Source: Hydractinia symbiolongicarpus
Taxonomy: Eukaryota; Cnidaria; Hydrozoa; Anthoathecata; Hydractiniidae
Length of the DNA: 64,000 bases
Direction of reading: 5' to 3'
Assembly (NCBI RefSeq): GCF_029227915.1
Contig: NC_079879.1
Span: 29,022,501-29,086,500, forward strand
Under the pieces are notes generated by a model. The model was not told where the DNA came from and made no database searches. It worked only from the letters and a program-made list of their open reading frames with translations. This document shows, one piece after another, positions 13,301 through 26,550 of this stretch. How positions within the stretch are numbered: position 1 is the stretch's first letter; every line of letters starts with the position of its first letter. Made by a program: the position numbers and the translations under genes.

Positions 13301-16300
13301 AAAAAATCGTTCGGGAAATGAGTTTACTCCCTGGGTACTTTCTTTGTATACTTTTGACTATACGGGCCGAGTCCGGGATTTACGGGAAGTCGCGGGTTTT
13401 CGTTTGCCGGCAATTAAACTTCTTTTTTTCAGCGTCTCATCAAAAATGAAAACATTTTTAAAAACTACAAGTCTCATGGGCTTTAGTGGTGAAATAATAA
13501 TTTGAAAAATCGTTCGGGAAATGAGTTTACACCCCGGGTACTTTCTTTGTATACTTTTGACTATACGGGCCGAGTCCGGAATTTACGGGAAATCGCAGGT
13601 TTTCGTTTGCCGGCGATTAAACTTCTTTTATTCAGCGTCTCATCAAAAATGAAAACATTTTTGAAAACTACAAGTCTCATGCGTTTTAGTGGTGAAAAAA
13701 TAATTTAAAAAATCGTTCAGGAAATGAGTTTACACCCTGGGTACTTTCTTTGTATACTTTTGAATATACGGGCCGAGTCCGGGATTTACGGGAAATCGCA
13801 GGTTTTCGTTTGCCGGCGATTAAACATCTTTTATTCAGCGTCTCATCAAAAATGAAAACATTTTTGAAAACTATAAGTCTCATGCGTTTTAGTGGTGAAA
13901 AAATAATTTTAAAATTCGTTCGGGAAATGAGTTTACTCACTGGGTACTTTCCTTGTATACTTTTGACTATACGGGCCAAGCCGGGATTTACGGGAAATGG
14001 CGGGTTTTTGTTTGCCGGTGATTAAACTTCTTTTATTCAGTGTCTAATCAAAAATGAAAACATTTTTGAAAACTACAAATCTCATGCGTTTTAGTGATGA
14101 AAAAGTAATATAAAAAATCGTTCGGGAAAAGAGTTTACTCCCTGGGTACTTTCTTTGTATACTTTTGACTATACGGGCCGAGTCCGGGATTTGCGGGGAG
14201 TCGCGGGTTTTCGTTTGCCGGCGATTAAACTTCTTTTATTCAGAGTCTCATCAAAAATGAAAACATTTTTGAAAACTACAAGTCTCATGCGTTTTAGTGG
14301 TGAAAAAATAATTTAAAAAATCGTTTGGGAAATGAGTTTACTCCCTGGGTACTTTCTTTGTGTACTTTTGAATATACGGGCCGAGTCCGGGATTTACGGG
14401 AAATCGCAGGTTTTCGTTTGCCGGCGATTAAACTTCTTTTATTCAGCGTCTCATCAAAAATGAAAACATTTTTGAAAACTACAAGTCTCATGCGTTTTAG
14501 TGGTGAAAAAATAATTTTAAAATTCGTTCGGGAAATGAGTTTACTCACTGGGTACTTTCCTTGTGTACTTTTGACTATACGGACCGAGTCCGGGATTTAC
14601 AGGAAATAGCGGGTTTTCGTTTGCCGGCGATTAAACATCTTTTATTCAGCGTCTCATTAAAAATGAAAACATTTTTAAAAACTACAAGTCTCATGGGCTT
14701 TAGTGGTGAAATAATAATTAAAAAAATCGTTTGGGAAATGAGTTTACTCCCTGGGTACTTTCTTTGTATACTTTTGACTATACGGGCCGAGTCCAGCATT
14801 TACGGAAAATCGCAGGTTTTCGTTTGCCGGCGATTAAACTTCTTTTATTCAGCGTCTCATAAAAAATGAAAACATTTTTAAAAACTACAAGTCTCATGGG
14901 CTTTAGTGGTGAAATAATAATTTAAAAAATCGTTTAGGAAATGAGTTTACTCCCTGGGTACTTTCTTTGTATACTTTTGACTATACGGGCCGAGTCCAGC
15001 ATTTACGGAAAATCGCAGGTTTTCGTTTGCCGGCGATTAAACTTCTTTTATTCAGCGTCTCATTAAAAATGAAAACATTTTTAAAAACTACAAGTCTCAT
15101 GGGCATTTAGTGGTGAAATAATAATTTAAAAAATCGTTTGGGAAATGAGTTTACTCCCTGGGTACTTTCTTTGTATACTTTTGACTATACGGGCCGAGTC
15201 CAGGATTTACGGAAAATGGCGGGTTTTTGTTTGCCGGCGATTAAACTTCTTTTATTCAGCGTCCCATCAAAAATGAAAACATTTTTGAAAACTACAAGTC
15301 TCATGCGTTTTAGTGGTGAAAAAATAATTTAAAAAATCGTTCGGGAAATGAGTTTACTACCTGTGTACTTTCTTTGTATACTTTTGACTATACGGGCCAA
15401 GCCGGGATTTACGGGAAATGGCGGGTTTTTGTTTGCCGGCGATTAAACTTCTTTTATTCAGCGTCTCATCAAAAATGAAAACATTTTTGAAAACTACAAG
15501 TCTCATGCGTTTTAGTGGTGAAAAATTAATATAAAAAATCGTTCGGGAAATGAGTTTACTCCCTGGGTACTTTCTTTGTATACTTTTGACTATACGGGCC
15601 GAGTCCGGGATTTGCGGGGAGTCGCGGGTTTTCGTTTGCCGGCGATTAAACTTCTTTTATTCAGAGTCTCATCAAAAATGAAAACATTTTTAAAAACTAC
15701 AAGTCTCATGCGTTTTAGTGGTGAAAAAATAATTTAAAAAATCGTTTGGGAAATGAGTTTACTCCCTGGGTACTTTCTTTGTATACTTTTGAATATACGG
15801 GCCGAGTCCGGGATTTACGGGAAATCGCAGGTTTTCGTTTGCCGGCGATTAAACTTCTTTTATTCAGCGTCTCATCAAAAATGAAAACATTTTTGAAAAC
15901 TACAAGTCTCATGCGTTTTAGTGGTGAAAAAATAATTTTAAAATTCGTTCGGGAAATGAGTTTACTCACTGGGTACTTTCCTTGTGTACTTTTGACTATA
16001 CGGACTGAGTCCGGGATTTACGGGAAATCGCGGGTTTTCGTTTGCCGGCGATTAAACATCTTTTATTCAGCGTCTCATTAAAACTGAAAACATTTTTAAA
16101 AACTACAAGTCTCATGGGCTTTAGTGGTGAAATAATAATTTAAAAAATCGTTAGGGAAATGAGTTTACTCCCTGGGTACTTTCTTTGTATACTTTTGACT
16201 ATACGGGCCGAGTCCAGGATTTACGGAAAATCGCAGGTTTTCGTTTGCCGGCGATTAAACTTCTTTTATTCAGCGTCTCATCAAAAATGAAAACATTTTT

Positions 16301-16549
16301 GAAAATTACAAGTCTCATGCGTTTTAGTGGTGAAAAAATAATTTAAAAAATCGTTTGGGAAATGAGTTTACTCCCTGGGTACTTTCTTTGTATACTTTTA
16401 ACTCTACGGGCCAAGCCGGGATTTTACGGGAAATGGCGGGTTTTTGTTTGCCGGCGATTAAACTTCTTTTATTCAGCGTCTCATCAAAAATGAAAACATT
16501 TTTGAAAACTACAAGTCTCATGCGTTTTAGTGGTGAAAAAGTAATATAA
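7395..16549 (+). repeat. Long-period HOR duplication (~5.1-5.7 kb)
   Basis: The segment from about 7395 to 10860 recurs from about 12470 to 16550 with the same subtype order and private variants. Examples are 'ttgaatttacgg', 'cggaccgagtcc', 'gtaatataaaaaatcg', 'cagagtctcatc' and 'gggcatttagtgg'. The offset steps from 5075 to 5278 to 5684 bp, that is 25, 26 and 28 monomers, so whole monomers were gained or lost between the copies. A shorter internal duplication with offset 1627 bp (8 monomers) links about 10468 with 12095. One damaged monomer, near 11848-11872, carries a microduplication of the 'agtggtgaa' segment. Confidence 0.8.
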
Positions 16550-19039
16550 AAAATCGTTCGGGAAATGAGTTTACTCCCTGGGTACTTTCTTTGTATACTT
16601 TTGACTATACGGGCCGAGTCCGGGATTTGCGGGGAGTCGCGGGTTTTCGTTTGCCAGCGATTAAACTTCTTTTATTCAGCGTCTCATCAAAAATGAAAAC
16701 AATTTTGAAAACTACAAGTCTCATGCGTTTTAGTGGTGAAAAGATAATTTAAAAAATCGTTTTGGAAATGAGTTTACTCACAGGGTACTTTCTTTGAATA
16801 CATTCGACTATACGGGCCGAGTCCGGGATTTACGGGAAATCGCAGGTTTTCGTTTGCCGGCGATTAAACTTCTTTTATTCAGCGTCTCATCAAAAATAAA
16901 AACATTTTTGAAAACTACAATTCTCATGCGTTTTAGTGGTGAAAAAATAATTTAAAAAATCGTTCTGGAAATGAGTTTACTCACAGGGTACTTTCTTTGT
17001 ATACATTCGACTATACGGGCCAAGAGCGGGATTTACGGGAAATTGCAGGTTTTCGTTTGCCGGCGATTAAACCTCTTTCATTAAGCGTCTCATCAAAAAT
17101 GAAAACATTTTTGAAAACTACAAGTCTCATGCGTTTTACTGGTGAAAAAAAAAAAAATCGTTCGGGAAATGAGTTTACTCCCTGGGTACTTTCTTTGTAT
17201 ACATACGACTGTACGGGCCAAGCCTGGGATTTACGGGAAATCGCGGGATTTTGTTTGCCGGCGATTAAACCTCTTTTATTACGCGTCTCAACAAAAATGA
17301 AAACATTTTTGAAAACTGCAAGTCTCATGCGTTTTAGTGGTGGAAAAGTAATATAAAAAATCGTTCGGGAAATGAGTTTACTCCCTGGGTACTTTCTTTG
17401 TATACTTTTGACTATACGGGCCGAGTCCGGGATTTGCGGGGAGTCGCGGGTTTTCGTTTGCCGGCGATTAAACTTCTTTTATTCAGCGTCTCATCAAAAA
17501 TGAAAACATTTTTGAAAACTACAAGTCTCATGCGTTTTAGTGGTGAAAAGATAATTTAAAAAATCGTTTTCGAAATGAGTTTACTCACAGGGTACTTTCT
17601 TTGTATACATTCGACTATACGGGCCAAGCCCGGGATTTACGGGAAATCTCGGGTTTTCGTTTGCCGGCGATTAAACCACTTTCATTAAGCGTCTCATCAA
17701 AAATGAAAACATTTCTGAAAACTACAAGTCTCATGCGTTTTAGTGGTGAAAAAATAATTTAAAAAATCGTTCGGGAAATGAGTTTACTACCTGGGTACTT
17801 TCTTTGTATACTTTTGACTATACGGGCCAAGCCGGGATTTACGGGAAATGGCGGGTTTTTGTTTGCCGGCGATTAAACTTCTTTTATTCAGCGTCTAATC
17901 AAAAATGAAAACATTTTCGAAAACTACAAGTCTCATGCGTTTTAGTGGTGAAAAAGTAATATAAAAAATCGTTCGGGAAATGAGTTTACTCCCTGGGTAC
18001 TTTCTTTGTATACATTCGACTATACGGGCCGAGTCCGGGATTTACGGGAAATCGCAGGTTTTCGTTTGCCGGCGATTAAACTTCTTTAATTCAGCGTCTC
18101 ATCAAAAATAAAAACATTTTTGAAAACTACAATTCTCATGCGTTTTAGTGGTGAAAAAAAAAGAAATTAAAAAATCGTTCGGGAAATGAGTTTACTCCCT
18201 GGGTACTACCTTTGTATACTTTTGACTATACGGCCAAACCCGGGGTTTACGGGAAATCGCGGGTTTTCGTTTGCCGGCGATTAAACTTCTTTTATTCAGC
18301 GTCTCATCAGAAATGAAAACATTTTTGAAAACTACAATTCTCATGCGTTTTAGTGGTGAAAAAATAATTTAAAAAATCGTTCTGGAAATGAGTTTACTCA
18401 CAGGGTACTTTCTTTGTATACATTCGACTATATGGGCCAAGAGCGGGATTTACGGGAAATCGCGGGTTTTCGTTTGCCGGCGATTAAACCTCTTTCATTA
18501 AGCGTCTCATCAAAAATGAAAACATTTTTGAAAACTACAAGTCTCATGCGTTTTACTGGTAAAAAAAAAAAAAAAATCGTTCGGGAAATGAGTTTACTCC
18601 CTGGGTACTTTCTTTGTATACATACGACTATACGGGCCAAGCCTGGGATTTACGGGAAATCGCGGGATTTTGTTTGCCGGCGATTAAACCTCTTTCATTA
18701 AGCGTCTCATCAAAAATGAAAACATTTTTGAAAACTACAAGTCTCATGCGTTTTAGTGGTGAAAAGATAATTTAAAAAATCGTTTTCGAAATGAGTTTAC
18801 TCACAGGGTACTTTCTTTGTATACATTCGACTATACGGGCCAAGCCCGGGATATACGGGAAATCTCGGGTTTTCGTTTGCCGGCGATTAAACCACTTTTA
18901 TTAAGCGTCTCATCAAAAATGAAAACATTTCTGAAAACTACAAGTTTCATGCGTTTTAGTGGTTAAAAAATAATTTAAAAAATCGTTTGGGAAATGAGTT
19001 TACTCCCTGGGTACTTTCTTTGTATACTTTTGACTATAC
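16550..19039 (+). repeat. Heptamer-like HOR with A-tract variants
   Basis: A module with 'gccaagagcggg' followed by a long A-run monomer and then 'gccaagcctggg' occurs at about 16997 and again at about 18414. The offset is 1417 bp, about seven monomers. It is related to the dimer at 590, 2203 and 4629, but the A-run has grown (see the separate A-tract entry). Monomers with 'cgttttcgaaatgag' and 'aatctcgggttt' are confined to this block. Confidence 0.7.
18561..18576 (+). repeat. Expanded A-tract inside a satellite monomer (16 A)
   Basis: The junction normally reading 'ggtgaaaaaataatttaaaaaatcg' is collapsed to 'ggt', 16 consecutive A and then 'tcgt'. The corresponding runs are 10 A at 738-747 and 13 A at 17145-17157. 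The same deletion of the TAATTTA segment followed by homopolymer growth explains all three. Homopolymer length is sensitive to sequencing error. Confidence 0.75.
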
Positions 19040-22000
19040 GGGCCGAGTCCGGGATTTACGGGAAATCGCGGGTTTTCGTTTGCCGGCGATCAAACTTCTT
19101 TTATTCAGCGTCTCATCAAAAATGAAAACATTTTTAAAAACTACAAGTCTCTTGGGCTTTAGTGGTGAAATAATAATTTAAAAAATCGTTTGGGAAATTA
19201 GTTTACTCCCTGGGTACTTTCTTTTTATACTTTTGACTATACGGGCCGAGTCCGGGATTTACGGGAAATCGCAGGTTTTCGTTTGCCGGCGATTAAACTT
19301 CTTTTATTCAGCGTCTCATCAAAAATAAAAACATTTTTATAAACTACAATTCTCATGCGCTTTAGTGGTGAAAAAATAAATTAAAAAATTGTTCGGGAAA
19401 TGAGTTTACTCCCTGGGTACTACCTTTGTATACTTTTGACTATACGGGCCAAGCCCGGGATTTACGGGAAATCGCGGGTTTTCGTTTGCCGGCGATTAAA
19501 CTTCTTTTATTCAGCGTCTCATCAGAAATGAAAACATTTTTGAAAACTACAATTCTCATGCGTTTTAGTGGTGAAAAAATAATTTAAAAAATCGTTCTGG
19601 AACTGAGTTTACTCACAGGGTACGTTCTTTGTATACATTCGACTATACGGGCCAAGACCGGGATTTACGGGAAATCGCGGGTTTTCGTTTGCCGGCGATC
19701 AAACTTCTTTTATTCAGCGTCTCATCAAAAATGAAAACATTTTTAAAAACTACAAGTCTCTTGGGCTTTAGTGGTGAAATAATAATTTAAAAAATCGTTT
19801 GGGAAATTAGTTTACTCCCTGGGTACTTTCTTTTTATACTTTTGACTATACGGGCCGAGTCCGGGATTTACGGGAAATCGCAGGTTTTCGTTTGCCGGCG
19901 ATTAAACTTCTTTTATTCAGCGTCTCATCAAAAATAAAAACATTTTTATAAACTACAATTCTCATACGCTTTAGTGGTGAAAAAATAAATTAAAAAATTG
20001 TTCGGGAAATGAGTTTACTCCCTGGGTACTACCTTTGTATACTTTTGACTATACGGGCCAAGCCCGGGATTTACGGGAAATCGCGGGTTTTCGTTTGCCG
20101 GCGATTAAACTTCTTTTATTCAGCGTCTCATCAAAAATGAAAACATTTTTAAAAACTACAAGTCTCATGGGCTTTAGTGGTGAAATAATAATTTAAAAAA
20201 TCCTTTGGGAAATGAGTTTACTCCCTGGGTACTTTCTTTGTATACTTTTGACTATACGGGCCGAGTCCGGGATTTACGGGAAGTCGCGGGTTTTCGTTTG
20301 CCGGCGATTAAACTTCTTTTATTCAGCGTCTCATCAAAAATGAAAACATTTTTAAAAACTACAAGTCTTATGGGCTTTAGTGGTGAAATAATAATTTAAA
20401 AAATCGTTCGGGAAATGAGTTTACTCCCTGGGTACTTTCTTTGTATACTTTTGACTATACGGGCCGAGTTCAGGATTTACGGGAAATCGCAGGTTTTCGT
20501 TTGCCGGCGATTAAACTTCTTTTATTCAGCGTCTCATCAAAAATAAAAACATTTTTGAAAACTACAAGTCTCATGCGTTTTAGTGGTAAAAAAATAATTT
20601 AAAAAATAGTTCGAGAAATCAGTTTACTCCCTGGGTACTTTCTTTGTATACTTTTGACTATGCGGGCCGAGTCCGGGATTTACGGGAAATCGCGGGTTTT
20701 CGTTTGCCGGCGATTAAACCACTTTCATTAAGCGTCTCATCAAAAATGAAAACATTTTTGAAAACTACAAGTCTCATGCGTTTTAGTGGTGACAAAAATA
20801 ATTTAAAAATTCGTTCGGGAAATGAGTTTACTCACTGGGTACTTTCCTTGTATACTTTTAACTATACGGGCCGAGTCCGGGATTTACGGGTAATCGCGGG
20901 TTTTCGTTTGCCGGCGATTAAACCACTTTCATTAAGCGTCTCATCAAAAATGAAAACATTTTTAAAAACTACAAGTCTCATGGGCTTTAGTGGTGAAATA
21001 ATAATTTAAAAATTTGTTCGGGAAATGAGTTTACTCACTGGGTACTTTCCTTGTATACTTTTAACTATACGGGCCGAGTCCGGGATTTACGGGTAATCGC
21101 GGGTTTTCGTTTGCCGGCGATTAAACTTCTTTTATTCAGCGTCTCATCAAAAATGAAAACATTTTTGAAAACTACAAGTCTCATGCGTTTTAGTGGTGAA
21201 AAAATAATTTAAAAAATCGTTCGGGAAATGAGTTTACTCCCTGGGTACTTTCTTTGTATACATTCGACTATACGGGCCAAGAGCGGGATTTACGGGAAAT
21301 CGCGGGTTTTCGTTTGCCGGCGATCAAACTTCTTTTATTCAGCGTCTCATCAAAAATGAAAACATTTTTAAAAACTACAAGTCTCTTGGGCTTTAGTGGT
21401 GAAATAATAATTTAAAAAATCGTTTGGGAAATTAGTTTACTCCCTGGGTACTTTCTTTTTATACTTTTGACTATACGGGCCGAGTCCGGGATTTACGGGA
21501 AATCGCAGGTTTTCGTTTGCCGGCGATTAAACTTCTTTTATTCAGCGTCTCATCAAAAATAAAAACATTTTTATAAACTACAATTCTCATGCGCTTTAGT
21601 GGTGAAAAAATAAATTAAAAAATTGTTCGGGAAATGAGTTTACTCCCTGGGTACTACCTTTGTATACTTTTGACTATACGGGCCAAGCCCGGGATTTACG
21701 GGAAATCGCGGGTTTTCGTTTGCCGGCGATTAAACTTCTTTTATTCAGCGTCTCATCAAAAATGAAAACATTTTTAAAAACTACAAGTCTCATGGGCTTT
21801 AGTGGTGAAATAATAATTTAAAAAATCCTTTGGGAAATGAGTTTACTCCCTGGGTACTTTCTTTGTATACTTTTGACTATACGGGCCGAGTCCGGGATTT
21901 ACGGGAAGTCGCGGGTTTTCGTTTGCCGGCGATTAAACTTCTTTTATTCAGCGTCTCATCAAAAATGAAAACATTTTTAAAAACTACAAGTCTTATGGGC

Positions 22001-22650
22001 TTTAGTGGTGAAATAATAGTTTAAAAAATCGTTCGGGAAATGAGTTTACTCCCTGGGTACTTTCTTTGTATACTTTTGACTATACGGGCCGAGTTCAGGA
22101 TTTACGGGAAATCGCAGGTTTTCGTTTGCCGGCGATTAAACTTCTTTTATTCAGCGTCTCATCAAAAATAAAAACATTTTTGAAAACTACAAGTCTCATG
22201 CGTTTTAGTGGTAAAAAAATAATTTAAAAAATAGTTCGAGAAATCAGTTTACTCCCTGGGTACTTTCTTTGTATACTTTTGACTATGCGGGCCGAGTCCG
22301 GGATTTACGGGAAATCGCGGGTTTTCGTTTGCCGGCGATTAAACCACTTTCATTAAGCGTCTCATCAAAAATGAAAACATTTTTGAAAACTACAAGTCTC
22401 ATGCGTTTTAGTGGTGACAAAAATAATTTAAAAAAACGTTCGGGAAATGAGTGTACTCCCTGGGTACTTTCTTTGTATACATTTGACTATGCGGGCCGAG
22501 TCCGGGAATTACGGGAAGTCGCGGGTTTTCGTTTGCCGGCGATTAAACTTTTTTTATTCAGCGTCTCATCAAAAATGAAAACATTTTTAAAAACTACAAG
22601 TCTCATGGGCTTTAGTGGTGAAATAATAATTTAAAAATTCGTTCGGGAAA
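19040..22650 (+). repeat. Octamer HOR (1625 bp unit)
   Basis: Positions near 20205 and 20644 recur at 21830 and 22269, an offset of exactly 1625 bp or eight 203 bp monomers. Shared private variants include 'atcctttgggaaatgag', 'cttatgggcttt', 'cgagttcagg' and 'aatagttcgagaaatcag'. The unit also contains a 204 bp monomer with 'gtgacaaaaataattt', where one extra base keeps a frame open across two monomers. A third, partial copy starts at about 19040. Confidence 0.85.
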
Positions 22651-25600
22651 TGAGTTTACTCACTGGGTACTTTCCTTGTATACTTTTAACTATACGGGCC
22701 GAGTCCGGGATTTACGGGTAATCGCGGGTTTTCGTTTGCCGGCGATTAAACTTCTTTTATTCAGCGTCTCATCAAAAATGAAAACATTTTTGAAAACTAC
22801 AAGTCTCATGCGTTTTAGTGGTGAAAAAATAATTTAAAAAATCGTTCGGGAAATGAGTTTACTCCCTGGGTACTTTCTTTGTATACATTTGACTATGCGG
22901 GCCGAGTCCGGGATTTACGGGAAATCGCGGGTTTTCGTTTGCCGGCGATTAAACCACTTTCATTAAGCGTCTCATCAAAAATGAAAACATTTCTGAAAAC
23001 TACAAGTCTCATGGGCTTTAGTGGTGAAATAATAATTTAAAAATTCGTTCGGGAAATGAGTTTACTCACTGGGTACTTTCCTTGTATACTTTTAACTATA
23101 CGGGCCGAGTCCGGGATTTACGGGTAATCGCGGGTTTTCGTTTGCCGGCGATTAAACTTCTTTTATTCAGCGTCTCATCAAAAATGAAAACATTTTTGAA
23201 AACTACAAGTCTCATGCGTTTTAGTGGTGAAAAAATAATTTAAAAAATCGTTCGGGAAATGAGTTTACTCCCTGGGTACTTTCTTTGTATACATTTGACT
23301 ATGCGGGCCGAGTCCGGGATTTACGGGAAATCGCGGGTTTTCGTTTGCCGGCGATTAAACCACTTTCATTAAGCGTCTCATCAAAAATGAAAACATTTCT
23401 GAAAACTACAAGTCTCATGCGTTTTAGTGGTGAAAAAATAATTTAAAAAATCGTTTGGGAAATGAGTTTACTCCCTGGGTACTTTTCTTTGTATACTTTT
23501 GAGTATACGGGCCGAGTCCGGAATTTACGGGAAATCGCAGGTTTTCGTTTGCCGGCGATTAAACTTCTTTTATTCAGCGTCTCATCAAAAAGGAAAACAT
23601 TTTAGAAAACTACAAGTCTCATGCGTTTTAGTGGTGAAAAAATAATTCAAAAAATCGTTCGGGAAATGCTTTTACACCCTGGGTACTTTCTTTGTATACT
23701 TTTGAGTATACGGGCCGAGTCCGGGATTTACGGGAAATCGCAGGTTTTCGTTTGCCGGCGATTAAACTTCTTTTATTCAGCGTCTCATTAAAAATGAAAA
23801 CATTTTTGAAAACTACAAGTCTCATGCGTTTTAGTGGTGAAAAAATAATTTAAAAAATCGTTCGGGAAATGAGTTTACTCCCTGGGTACTTTCTTTGTAT
23901 ACATTTGACTATGCGGGCCGAGTCCGGGATTTACGGGAAATCGCGGGTTTTCGTTTGCCGGCGATTAAACCACTTTCATTAAGCGTCTCATCAAAAATGA
24001 AAACATTTCTGAAAACTACAAGTCTCATGCGTTTTAGTGGTGAAAAAATAATTTAAAAAATCGTTTGGGAAATGAGTTTACTCCCTGGGTACTTTCTTTG
24101 TATACATTTGACTATGCGGGCCGAGTCCGGGATTTACGGGAAATCGCGGGTTTTCGTTTGCCGGCGATTAAACCACTTTCATTAAGCGTCTCATCAAAAA
24201 TGAAAACATTTCTGAAAACTACAAGTCTCATGGGCTTTAGTGGTGAAATAATAATTTAAAAATTCGTTCGGGAAATGAGTCTACTCACTGGGTACTTTCC
24301 TTGTATACTTTTAACTATACGGGCCGAGTCCGGGATTTACGGGTAATCGCGGGTTTTCGTTTGCCGGCGATTAAACTTCTTTTATTCAGCGTCTCATCAA
24401 AAATGAAAACATTTTTGAAAACTACAAGTCTCATGCGTTTTAGTGGTGAAAAAATAATTTAAAAAATCGTTCGGGAAATGAGTTTACTCCCTGGGTACTT
24501 TCTTTGTATACATTTGACTATGCGGGCCGAGTCCGGGATTTACGGGAAATCGCGGGTTTTCGTTTGCCGGCGATTAAACCACTTTCATTAAGCGTCTCAT
24601 CAAAAATGAAAACATTTCTGAAAACTACAAGTCTCATGCGTTTTAGTGGTGAAAAAATAATTTAAAAAATCGTTTGGGAAATGAGTTTACTCCCTGGGTA
24701 CTTTTCTTTGTATACTTTTGAGTATACGGGCCGAGTCCGGAATTTACGGGAAATCGCAGGTTTTCGTTTGCCGGCGATTAAACTTCTTTTATTCAGCGTC
24801 TCATCAAAAAGGAAAACATTTTAGAAAACTACAAGTCTCATGCGTTTTAGTGGTGAAAAAATAATTCAAAAAATCGTTCGGGAAATGCTTTTACACCCTG
24901 GGTACTTGCTTTGTATACTTTTGAGTATACGGGCCGAGTCCGGGATTTACGGGAAATCGCAGGTTTTCGTTTGCCGGCGATTAAACTTCTTTTATTCAGC
25001 GTCTCATTAAAAATGAAAACATTTTTGAAAACTACAAGTCTCATGCGTTTTAGTGGTGAAAAAATAATTTAAAAAATCGTTCGGGAAATGAGTTTACTCC
25101 CTGGGTACTTTCTTTGTATACATTTGACTATGCGGGCCGAGTCCGGGATTTACGGGAAATCGCGGGTTTTCGTTTGCCGGCGATTAAACCACTTTCATTA
25201 AGCGTCTCATCAAAAATGAAAACATTTCTGAAAACTACAAGTCTCATGCGTTTTAGTGGTGAAAAAATAATTTAAAAAATCGTTTGGGAAATGAGTTTAC
25301 TCCCTGGGTACTTTTCTTTGTATACTTTTGAGTATACGGGCCGAGTCCGGAATTTACGGGAAATCGCAGGTTTTCGTTTGCCGGCGATTAAACTTCTTTT
25401 ATTCAGCGTCTCATCAAAAAGGAAAACATTTTAGAAAACTACAAGTCTCATGCGTTTTAGTGGTGAAAAAATAATTCAAAAAATCGTTCGGGAAATGCTT
25501 TTACACCCTGGGTACTTTCTTTGTATACTTTTGAGTATACGGGCCGAGTCCGGGATTTACGGGAAATCGCAGGTTTTCGTTTGCCGGCGATTAAACTTCT

Positions 25601-26550
25601 TTTATTCAGATTCTCATCAAAAATGAAAACATTTTTAAAAACTACAACTCTCATGCGTTTTAGTGGTGAAAAAATAATTTAAAAGTTCGTTCGGGAAATA
25701 AGTTTACTCACTGGGTACTTTCCTTGTATACTTTTGACTATACGGGCCGAGTCCGGGATTTACGGGAAATCGCAGGTTTTCGTTTGCCGGCGATTAAACT
25801 TCTTATATTCAGCGTCTCATCAAAAATGAAAACATATCTAAAAAATACAAGTCTCATGCGTTTTAGTGGTGAAAAAGTAATATAAAAAATCGTTCGGGAA
25901 ATGAGTTTACTCACTGGGTACTTTCCTTGTATACTTTTAACTATACGGGCCGAGTCCGGGATTTACATGAAATCGCAGGTTTTCATTTGCCGGCGATTAA
26001 ACCTCTTTTATTCAGCGTCTCATCAAAAATGAAAACATTTTTAAAAACTACAAGTCTCATGGGCTTTAGTGGTGAAATAATAATTTAAAAAATCGTTTGG
26101 GAAATGAGTTTACTCCCTGGGTACTTTCTTTGTATACATTTGACTATGCGGGCCGAGTCCGGGATTTAACGGGAAATCGCGGGTTTTCGTTTGCCGCCGA
26201 TTAAACATTTTTATTCAGCGTCTCATCAAAAATGAAAACATTTTTAAAAACTACAAGTCTCATGCGTTTTAGTGGTGAAAAAGTAATATAAAAAATCGTT
26301 CGGGAAATGAGTTTACTCACTGGGTACTTTCCTTGTATACTTTTAACTATACGGGCCGAGTCCGGAATTTACGGGAAATCGCAGGTTTTTGCTTGCCGGC
26401 GATTAAACCTCTTTTATTCAGCGTCTCATCAAAAATGAAAACATTTTTAAAAACTACAAGTCTCATGGGCTTTAGTGGTGAAATAATAATTTAAAAAATC
26501 GTTTGGGAAATGAGTTTACTCCCTGGGTACTTTCTTTGTATACATTTGAC
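22650..26550 (+). repeat. Mosaic of dimer and hexamer HORs
   Basis: A dimer module of about 406 bp repeats near 22650-23450 and again near 25870-26680. A module containing the unusual 'aaaaaggaaaacattttag' and 'gaaatgcttttacacc' monomers recurs at about 23628, 24847 and 25457, with offsets of 1219 and 610 bp (six and three monomers). 204 bp monomers with 'acttttctttg' and 'gagtatacggg' mark this module. Confidence 0.75.
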
